DNA of 64,000 nt. Origin: Chrysogorgia sp. JL179-B06. Lineage: Eukaryota; Cnidaria; Anthozoa; Scleralcyonacea; Chrysogorgiidae. Shown in pieces: positions 21,069-33,000 of the stretch (position 1 is its first letter; each line of letters begins with the position of its first letter). Both the position numbers and the translations under genes were made by a program. The stretch lies in the NCBI GenBank assembly GCA_035772405.1, contig JAYKKM010000049.1:1953501-2017500 (forward strand), read 5' to 3'. The notes beneath the pieces are model-generated. The model had not been told where the DNA came from. It was given only the letters and a program-made list of their open reading frames with translations, and ran no database searches.

Positions 21069-24000
21069 CTGAAAACAAGAGCAGCAAAATATCAAATAAA
21101 AAATTGGATGACAAACTTGGAATTTCTATGAGCTATAACTAAGGGAGTGTTCATAATTTACTTAGAGGGGGGGGGGGAGGGGGGCTATGGTGATTTTAAA
21201 TTTTTCCCCTACATTTTTTGAAAGCCGCCCTAATATAACCAGGGAATTTACTCTGCCCCCCTAATGTGATACCATCCATGAAAAGGTAAAAGGTGTAACC
21301 CCTCCTATACTCTAAAGTTGATCTGACTTCCTCTAAAATGAGTGATAAGTGTACAGCCATTTTGCATCTATATTGCCATCATTTATAACTAAACTTTATT
21401 TTCACAAACAGAAACCCTTCACAACAAATTAAAAAGTACCATTAATGATAATTGTATGGTTTCCAACACAAATAATCTTCCTATACTTTACACAAAAATG
21501 ACTGCACTGAATTTTCTTGTTGTTCTATTAAATGTAATTTTATGTGCATATCTTGCAATGTCTTTTCATGTTTAAAGGCATTGCAAAATAATGTATATAT
21601 TCATCTCTCATTTTTTCAAGGTGGCCAGAAATGAACAAAACAACAATGTACAATTTCAATTTTAATATGTCTTCATGTTCACCTTGAGTGAAGTGTATGA
21701 CTATTTTTAATAATATTAATAATGTGGTATAAGGTGGCTTGATGATTGTAGTCGACAAAATGTCTGAAACTTTTTTGATGACCCCCCCCCCCCCCCCCCC
21801 CCCCCCTTGCACTCTGTTTAATTTTTTGGGTGATTTTCGAAAGCCCACCCCTAAAAGTTATTGTTATAAAATTATGACCCCCTCAAAATTGCCATCGCCC
21901 CCCCCCTCCCCTCCCCCCCTAGGTAAATTATGAACCTTCCCTAACAAGGGTGCAGTCTGAATCAATTGTCATTGCGATAATAAGAATAAATATGAAAGCT
22001 GCTAAGTTCTCAAAAGAACTGGATATAATATGAAAAAGAGAAATAAGAGAACTTCAATATGTCGAAAAATACTTCAGTAAGAGTACTTACGTATTTCCAT
22101 TGACGACTTGTCGTTGTCTTTCTTCAGGACTGACCTGATGAAGGACACATTGTCCGAAATGTTGTCTGTGGAAATACGTAATTACTTTTACTTAAAGTGT
22201 TTATGCAGTGAAAAATTCAGTTGGAAATAAACTATCTTACTTGAAAGAACTATATAAATCATAAAGATTGGCGTTTACAACTCTTCCATATCTCACTTTG
22301 TTCTTGAGATATTAAGATTTGTTTGATATGTAAATGATCCTCACTGTGACATCACACTGCATAATAACTTACTGAAAAAACATGTATACCTGTATCTTTG
22401 GGATTATTAAATCAAATCACTCGAAACGTAACTCCGTACGTCTAGTATCATGGGACACACACATACAGATACACACTTTCATAATTTCATGACATAATTC
22501 CAAAGATATACAGGCTTCTTCAATAAATCATTATGTAGTGTGACGTCACAGTGAGGGCATTTACATATCAAACAAATCTTAATATCTGAAGAACAAAGTG
22601 AGATATGGAAAAGTTGTAAACGCCAATCGTTATAATTTCTCTAGTTCTTTCAAATAAGAGAGTTTATTTCAAACTGAATTTTTCACTGCATAAACACTTT
22701 AAGTATTTGGGTTGGTTTCGGTTGCGCATGAATACATGCATTCGGCGCTACTCGTCAATGCATGCTGCAGTATTTCACTGATAGAAATAGTTGATCCTGA
22801 CCGTTGACCTACAGTTTCTTCCGCTCAGCATCATGTGTTGATCACCGTTGACTGTTCAGTTCTTCCACTGATGCCCCACATCCACCACGCTGCCATCCCA
22901 TGGTGTGAATGCCCCATTATTTTACTCCCCATTATTTTACTGCGTTATAAACAGTGTTTTGACGTATTGTTAACAAAAAAATACACTAGTGTTGTACGGA
23001 TTATTCTTAAATAATTAGATTTAGCAATTAGGATATAGGAATATTGTGTTTGTTTAGTTTGTTTATTTTGTTAGGTTTATGAGTAAAACACTGTCAATGA
23101 GGTTTTTCACTATTCTCCAATTTATTTGTTTTGGTTTTGTTTTAAGCATGGTCGCAGATATTGCAAGTTATATTTTACATATGTTCGGACTTTTTCGGAC
23201 CGGATCGCGGATCGGATTACGATTTTTTAGCATCGAATCGGATCGGATTTAATAAACTGTTTTCGGATTGGATCGGATTACATTTTTTAGCTTCGGATCG
23301 GATCGGGAACTCAAACAAATCTTCGGATTCAAAGACGTCAATCCGATCCGACGCACACCTCTAGCACTTATACACCTTACTTGGCAACCAAGCGAAAGGA
23401 AATTTTCATATAGTAGCAGAAGCCGTCTGTCTTATAATCTTTGTCGTTGACGTCTTCATATTCGCCACCTCTTCATCACGAACACTACCGACTGCATTAA
23501 CATCGTTCGTTGACGAGTCCAGCGCCGTCGATAACGATTGAATTTCACGAACATTCTCATCTTCTAAACCATCGCCAAGCAGTCTCCGCTTCTTTAATAT
23601 CTCTCGAACCCCGCCAATCATTAAAAATCTTTACCGCCCACTTCGCTGCATACCTTGTACTTACAGGAATAGCCCTCTCGAGCAAGCCTCGCTCTTCGTC
23701 AGCATTTCTAGCACTCCTAAAGCGAGCCATCACCACGTCCACAAATAATGTTTAAATTTAAATATTGAATTTATATGCATGTACACGTTCATTAGAATTA
23801 CCATTTTTATTAGTGAAACATCATTGTTCCATGACGGTCACTTAACCATTAAAACAATAAATCTATTGTAATATTCAACCCCCATTCTCCCAATCACTCA
23901 CAAGACAAAAGGTGAATTTTAGAAGTCATTTTCGGCTCGCTACTTCAAACAATGATAAAGCCCGAGGTTTGTAAATATTACTTAAAGTAGGTTTTCCAGC

Positions 24001-27000
24001 TGGTTGTTCTAACATTGCCATCAAATTATATACTAGTTGGCCAATAAGTACTTTTATTATATGGCTAAGAAAGATGGCGCACGCTGATTGGTTCGTGAGA
24101 GGTCCTGGTCTCCCGGCTCTGTGAGAGGGCAATACGCCTTTTTCCGGACCGGTAAGTTTTGGCGGGAAAATTTCTGAGTTGATTTAGATGAAAATAAAAG
24201 AGGATTTGAGTATGTTCGTTGAAAAAGTTCGAACAATAACACGTCCTGGAACATTAGTGCTGCTTTTCTTGAAAGCTGTTTATCTATAAGTGAAGAAAAT
24301 GAATGCCTAACGACCAGTAACGCGTATAAACATGAAGCGAAATCACCAAGCTCAGAGGTAAGGTACAGTAAACGGCAACATCTTTGAAGACAAACACAAT
24401 GTTAAAAACAGAGAACAAAATGAACCAAAAGCCATATAATAAATGTCTTATTAACCTCGTTTGCTTGGTCTGTACGGTAAAGTATTTGCCTTCGGTTTTT
24501 TCGCACAGACCTCGCTCCTTCGTCGCTCGGTCTGTACGAAAACCTCAGGCAAATACTTTACCGTACAGACCAAGCAAACGAGGTTAATAAGTCTTAAATC
24601 CTTCGATACTGTACCTTTTCTCCTGCATGGCAACAGACATTGCAATTGCAGTATGCGGATCGATGAGGTAATCCCATTGGAACCAAGACGTGCTCATCAT
24701 GTCAACAATCTCCTCATGAGAAACAGATTTTGAACTTAGAAATGTACTCATCTACAAAATAAATATCCCTGTACATTAAAACGAAAGTAGGGCCGGGGCA
24801 GCTGTAGTCTCCTTCGCAGCCGTTCTTAGTGTCGGTCGTATTCTCCCTCCCCACTAACGGCTGCTTACTGCAGCGCGACATTCCATTCCAAATAAATAGC
24901 CAATCACTGCTCTAGTACCAAAATCGGGAACTACAGGGTGTATAAAAAAAACGAGACCTTTAGAAATTAACCTATTGTTGTTAAGCACAAGATTTTATGC
25001 TCCTGGGAATTTAAAATAGCTTCTAATCGTATGAAGGAGCATAACTGCATAACAAATTGTCAAAGTACTAATTAGTCATCATCAGTTCGAATAAAAATGG
25101 TTCAACTGACCGGAGTACTTTGAGTCTCGGTATAATGTAAAACAGTAAAAACTCGTTGCTCTGTGGTCAGTTAAACCATTTTTATTCGAACTGATGATAT
25201 GACTAATTAGTACTTTGACAATTTGATATGCAGTTATGCTCCTTCATACGATTAGAAGCTATTTTAAATTCCCAGGAGCATAAAATCTTGTGCTTAACAA
25301 CAATAGGTTAATTTCTAAAGGTTTTTTTTTATACACCTTGTAGAGCTCGCCAGAATTTATATTACCAAAACAAAAGGGGATTCGGTAAATCGCTGGTTTT
25401 TCAAGCTTTACCCTTGATCTTCGATTACCTGTTCCACCAACAAGGACATATCGTCGTCGTTGTCGAACCTCATTGTCGAACAAGTCAAGAACCTCAGGGA
25501 TTTAGGTATCAAAGCACGTTAGCATAAGCGATGTTGAAAGCGAGGAAGAACCGCAACATGTTGAACGTGGATGTTTTTCAATCATGGCTGTTTCCTGGTT
25601 GGCCGAGCTAATACAATTGGAATGGAATGTCGCGCTGCAGTAAGCAGCCGTTAGTGGACCGACACTAAGAACGGCTGCGTAGGAGACTCGGGCAGGCTCG
25701 GAATTTTGGAACAAATTCGACACTAATTTAAATTCTGATCTGCCTCACTGTACTAGCTGTTTTCTTTTTTTAGCGTGGCTGTTTGCGAGTTTATTACTGA
25801 TTTTTTGGACAGTTCTCACGCTCATAACAATAGATAATTGCAATTTGAAACTTAAACAAATACATTAAAATCTTTTTGCCCAACGGTAGCTTCCAAATGA
25901 TAGTAATATGTCATATTCCATTGATTACTCTGATATTCTGTGGTCACATTCTCATATAAACTCGGGATGAAAAACGTCCCGTCTTGCACGGGACGATAGC
26001 CGGGCCGGGTCAATAGCTGAGACGGGGAAATAGCCGGCACGGGACGTTAAGCGGAATCTCATCACGAATGCATTTCTCTGTTTTGTCGCATCCCGTTTTA
26101 GTTTATATGGAGACGTTTTTTGACCGGTTCAGGCAAACCGGGATCCAGCTTTATTCAAGCACGATTTTTTAATTTACGAAAATTTATAATATCTTACCTT
26201 TTCTCTGAGGCTCAGTGGAATTTCCACGCTACCAATCTTTTCATAGCTCTCCATAAGACTAACAACTTGGTCGGGTCCAGACAGAAGATATACAATTCTC
26301 TCCATGTTTAAAGGTATCTACATCAAGAACAAAGCAAAACAACTAACATTACAGGTCACGCCAGTTTGGGAACTGCAGATCAACCCTGGAACTCCATGCT
26401 GCTGTCGCGAATCGGGTGGGAGTGACACCCCCCCCCCCCCAGCAAAACGGCAAATGAAGCTCAAAAAGGATTTGTCGGCAAATTACTATTCAAAATCAGG
26501 GGATCCACAGCAGAGGAACTGAGGAGTGATGAGCTATAGTTATTAAATTCAAATCCTTTTTGCTATCCAGGATGTCTTTTTCTTTCTAGTTTCAATAATT
26601 GTTGATAGTTTTATTTGTTTCTTTAGATTTTAACGCACAATCTTATCTACGTTGTGATTCTTAGCTAATGATATGTCAAGAACATTGTGAGTTTATTGTT
26701 ACTTTTGAATGACCACACCCAATTCGTGACCACGGATTTCCCATTTGTCGGAAAATTTAATGCTAACAACCCCTGCTCAAACGCGTTCGCGACGGCCCTG
26801 AACACACCTGAATGTCCATAGCTGGTGCAATAGTTGGAACAACCTCCTTTACAGAGAAATCTCCACATGACAAGGCACGATGAAAGATATCATTAACATT
26901 AGTAGCAGCAACTAGCTTCACAGGTAGCCCCATCAAGTATGCAATAACACCAGCTGAAATAATTAAAAAAAAAAAATTATATAAGTTATATTATATAAAT

Positions 27001-30000
27001 AAATTATTATAAAAATATTAAAATAAAATATTATATAAATAAAAGTCAAAACAAGACAAATATAAATGGTAATATTTCGACTTTATTACAAACTCATTGT
27101 CAGACCAAATCACTCTCCTCCGCAGAGGCTTCTTTTGCGCTTTTGATGGTGGAAAACTCGGGCAAAAACTCGAGCGAGATGGAAAACCCGGGCGAGGGCA
27201 AAATTATTTTTTGGGATCACTTTTTTTGGGACCTTGATCCCAAAAAAATTTCTGCTCAGGGGTGTGCGGGTTATAGGTTATTTAGGGTTAGGTTAGGATA
27301 AACGTTGTTTCGGATTGGTCAATCAGATTGATTCCCAGGGCAAGGCGGGATGGGCGCGCGACGGGAAGACGCGTACCCGAAACACCCTGTGATCCTAACT
27401 CCTTCGCCCGAGTTTTCCACCTCGCGTAGGTAATCCCCCGGCGCTGTGATCCTAACTCCTAAAAGCGCAAAAGAAGCCTCTGCGGAGGAGAGTGAGACCA
27501 AATGACAAGACTCAAATATGATCAACGATCTTAAATACAGCAAGGAAGATGACATGTCAAAGAGGAACTATACCTATATTTACATAAACAAACTGTCAAT
27601 GTGACAAAGCATGGTAAAAGTGGTAACATATCATGCCAATGTTGACATTTGGCCAATTACTGTGGTCCCTGAATATCACATACATGTAAACTGCATGCCA
27701 GTAAATGTCATATCAGTACCTTTGTACATTGGGTATGACAGTATAATAAATAAAACACACTAATTTATTTAGGCACAAACCTGTTATATTACCAGCTCCA
27801 CCTGTTGGAATGACAATTTTCACTTCATTGTGCATACTACCACTATTTGCTTGAAAATAAATATAAAAGAAATGCGCAATCTGAATCATAATGCGTCCCC
27901 AATTAATCGAGTTTACGCTGCAAAGACCATGGGTTTTTACAAACTCTGAATCAGATAGACAATTCTTCAACGTTATATCTTGATCATCAGAAGTTCCTTC
28001 ACTACAAAATACGTGCACATTTTCGTCTAATACCGTCGTCATCTGTAGTTCCTGAACCTTAGAACAGCGACCTTTGGGGAACATAACCACAATATCAATC
28101 CAATCTGAATGCCGTACGCTCTCAATTGCTGCACTACCAGTGTCTCCAGAAGTAGAAATAATTACAGTAATGTGCCTTTTATTTTTCTCATTTAAATATG
28201 CCATGAATTGGCTCACACACGACAAAGCCAAGTCCTTGAAAGCCATGGTCTTCCCATGCCATAGCTCAGCAACAGAAACATATTTGACCTTGACAACAGG
28301 AATGATTTCATCCACATCAAATCCATTGTTGAAAGCATTAGAGATAATTTCTAGAATTAGAAAAAGGAATTCCTTTTCACAGAGTACGTTTAAAGCCAGG
28401 CACTAAATACGTATAGTAGCTTGACAAATCTCTTCAATTCATTTCAATGTGCATAAGAAGTACGCACAAGAAAAAAACACAAAGTTCTTGTGTTAACTGA
28501 TACAGGGAAAAAAAACACAAAACCATAACATGGCTGCCAAACCTTTCTTCTGAATCTCAAGGGATTGGTTGCAAACCATCCAAGGGATGTGCCCATGATC
28601 TCACAAAGATCAACCAGGTTTTAAATTCACTACAAATTATGCTTGTTTGGATGGATGCACATGCATCCTGGAAAGGTTATTGCGTGCAAAATGTAACACA
28701 CATAAATTTACAAGCAAAAATTATTAAAACCCAGAACTGGACATTTTCCTTAAAGTGCCTATGTCACAAAAAATTTTATTGCATGTTTGGATAGATGAGA
28801 GCAAATTATACTTTAAGTTCTTTTCTAGTTTTCGATTTGCTCTTTTAGTTCGCGAGATATAGGCACTTTAAGGCCGGTTTTGGCAAAAAAAGCCGCAACT
28901 TGCCAGGGGCCTGGGACGATAGACGTAGCATAAGGACTTTGTTTACGACGTGCGTTATGCATTCTCTATATTTTTCAATATTCATTCTCTATATTTTTCA
29001 ATACGCATCTATCGGGCATTTTGCTTCACTTTGCAATAGAAAGCATAATAACAACAAGCAAAAACACGCAGTCGATGTCCTTATGCTACGTCACACACTG
29101 TCGCGCCAGTCCCTTTCACGCATTTCCTACGGGCGCGTAAATATTTCGCAAAAAGCCGTTTTTGGCATGTTTAGAGACCTGTATCTCGGGAACTAAAAGA
29201 GCAAATCGAAAACTAGAAAAGAACTTAAAGTATAATTTGCTCTCATCTATCCAAACATGCAAATAAAATTTTTTGTGACATAGGCACTTTAATTCAGCCT
29301 AAGGAAAGCGATTTAAAAAAACTCGCAATTTTATAGAGTTCTGTTTTCACAAAAATTGCCTGTATTTTGTAGCAGCACAATTTCTATCTAGATTAGGTGA
29401 AAAATGTAAAGAAAAGCTGCAGTATTATATACAACTGCAGTACAACTTATAGTCTGCAATTTACGGTGGTAAAACAACCGCCATCCATAATTTAGTTTTC
29501 CAAATGTATTTACAAATTTTTGAAATCCAATTATTTGCAAATTGACCTACAATCCTGGACAAAAGTCCTTAGGACATCAACTGCAAATCCTCAAAAACAG
29601 TGATGTGTCCCAATAATTTTGGCCAGGATTGTCTCAAAATGGTGAATTAAAAATAATCGGGAAAAAAGCAGTTTATTAACATTGCAGCATACGTGTAGCC
29701 CACAAACCTATGACTACTTTGCGACATATACTGACTAACGTGAAAGACAAAGAACAGCCTCACGAAAGACAGGGTGCAGTTTACAGTGCCAGGACACTTA
29801 TATTGGTGAAACCGGCAGAAACCTAAAAATCAGACTAGCTGAAGACAAACGAGCTACTAGAAACGGGGACAGGACTAATCACATAGCTGAACACCACGTA
29901 CAAACAAAACACGATATTGACTGGGACTCGGCTGAATGTATCGCCTTTAACACAAACTACAAACAGCGACTTACATTAGAAAGTTGGTATACCAATTTGG

Positions 30001-33000
30001 AACATAAACCACTTAACAGATCACAACAATTACCGACACCATACAAAAGACTTCTTCGCACACACCAACGAACAATAGACCTACCGACAAACAATATACC
30101 CACGCTTAACGCATGACAAACAGTATTGGCCCACGCTTAACGCATGACGCGACACCCACTCACACTAATTATGACACAAACAAACGATGACGTAATGAAC
30201 CAGACGTATATATAGGCAAACCCTGACAAACACGCTTTACTTGACTCTGAAGATGACCGCCGCTGAGGCCGTCGAAACGTCAGTCACCAACAACAGTCAT
30301 TCTCAAGACTACAACAACCTGGACGATCAACTTCCCAATTCATATATATAATGATACTCCTAGGTTCAAACCATTTACTTTATTGCAGCATAGTAGGAAG
30401 ACCACATTCAAGTAAAACGAGCCCCTGCCTCTGCTCCCCGGATAACCCTCTTAATAGGGCAGGGTCCACTGGAGCAGAGTCTCTGCAAAGTCCCACCTAG
30501 CCTGCGTGCAGACCATACCCAATCCTCCCACCCGCACCGGTCCACCTGCATAGGAGCTCCTCTTGCTAGTTTACATATCGCGCAATGCTTCTATACTCAA
30601 CAAAAACTCTACTTTCCCTGCATGTGGGAGAGCATTTGTGTGATTTATGGAGACGTTGCACAGAATATACTCAACAAAAACTCTACTTTCCCTGCATGTG
30701 GGAGAGCATTTGTGTGATTTATGGAGACGTTGCACAGAATAGCTATGTCAAAACCATTTTTTCTTCGATTATTTTGAATTCACAATTTTCAGACAATCCT
30801 GGCAAAAAGTCATTGGGAAATCAACTGCAAATCCTCAAAAACAGTGATGTGTCGCAACAATTTGGCCAGAATTGTAGCTATTCACCAACTGTAACGTGTG
30901 TAAATCACACGCATCACACCAATGTGTGTGATCGTCTGAACACACAGAATTTCCAAATGAAAAAGACAGGTAATGAAATTTTTTGAACTCAGGTTTAAAA
31001 TGTTTCCAATGCAGTACACTCTACAAATAATGTCAAGTAGTTGCTTATATGCACCTATCAATGTTAAGCCCCAGGGGTGGATCCAGAGTAGTTCAAGTAA
31101 AGTATAAAGGTAATGTTATACGGGACGATTTTTAAAAATCGATGTGTGTAACATGGCGTCAGTGGACGATTTTTAACGCAACAATTGGCAACAGGGTTAC
31201 TAACTATTATTCATTGTAAATCATCATAACAAAATTGCTGTGTTACAAATTGATTTGGTAGAGGAAAATCTGATCCCTGAAAACCTGATCCTTGAAAATC
31301 TCTTGCCATTGAAGTGTGCAATGATAAGGTAGACCATAGAATTAGGGCGTTGTTTATGACCTTAATATTTTATATTTACTATTAAAACTGCCCTCAAAAT
31401 GCAGGAAGTAGCGTTAGAAAATCAAAAAAATTATATAAACATAAATGCCACTCTTCCATAAGTATAAATTACTGTAAAACCCTACTAATTTTTATGCAAA
31501 CTGTAAATTTAGACATATTTATTTACGTTTTCTGACCTTCCAGATCTCTGTAAAATCTCTCCCCAAAATGCAGGAAATGGCATTTCAGAGACTCTAGATT
31601 TCAAAATTTTCAGGGAGGGCATGTCCCCAAACCCCACTAAAAATCTTGTGCCTTTGGCACTCAATTCGGGTTCGGAAACGCGTTCGGAAACTAGTCACAA
31701 AATCCTTAGATCCACCCCTGAGCCCCACAGTGTTGCATCGCAAACAAATATACAGTTGTGTTCATTTAGTGACCAAGGCCCAATAGATGACTTGTTATGG
31801 CAGTGCATATTTTCTATCGCAGTTTAAATATTTTTACTCAGTTTGATTGATTATTATTACCGGTATTCATCTCCTATAGCAGTTGCACCAGTATACAACA
31901 TTAGAGCTCTTTCCTGTCGGGCTGAAAAACGTCCAAAATTGAATATTCACCTCTTTGTTCTATTGATATCTCCAGAAATAACCATATAACTGTTGCAATT
32001 GCTATACATTTTCTGAAAGCACAATTAACCGGCTTTTACCAATGCTTTTAAATTTCCCAAACAAGACACATTACAAAGTCGCATGGCAGGAGCGTTCACT
32101 GAAAATATCAAGTGAATCTGCTGCATAGTCTTCGAGCTATCAACTCTCAAAGTTTGTCCATTGGCATAATTTAATGTTACAAAATAGGGAAAGACTCAGA
32201 TGGATCATTAATGTTCAAATCCATTGTTCTTATATGCATAGTAAGTACACCTGCATACGTCACAAGACAATGAACCGCGCGTTTCAGATTTCACCAAAAA
32301 CATTTAGCCATGCCAAACTTTGAGAGTTGATAACTCGAAGACTATGCAGCAGATTCACTTGAAATTTTCAGTGTACGCTCTTGCATGCCGTGGTACTTGG
32401 CAGGACACTGGATTTGCCGGATATTTTCGGCCAGATACCGTTTTTTTTTCGTATACAAGGCGCAGTCCTTTTTTCAGGTAGAATAGTTGAATTGCCTTAT
32501 TTTGACTACGGTAGTTTCTGAGCTATAACCTGCATTGTGACCGAAATTTGATTCAATGCATTGAAAATCACTAACCTACTTCAATTCAGGGTTTGAGCCT
32601 GTAGTAATATCAATAACAATATTATAACTGCAATCTCAAATAGTACTGTAGTTCCAACTTGGTGAATGGTCTAAAGGCGCATTCACACTAGCAGACCAAG
32701 ACTGGATTTGGACTGGATTTGGATTGCAAACACAATCGGACTGAATATCAGTCCAATCAGATATCAGTCCAATCTGGTGTGAACGCAAACGGTTAGTCCG
32801 ATATCAGTCCAGTCTCAGTCCGGGTACGCCTTTAGTCACCTGGGTCTATGTCTTTAGGCGTGTTCTAGGTAGTGGACTCGGACTGGATTTGGATAGAGAC
32901 TGGACTGATATCGGACTAACCGTTTGCGTTCACACCAGATATTGGACTAGCTTTGGACTTCCGGTAAAAGTGCAGTGTGATGGGTCAGCAGTATATTCAA

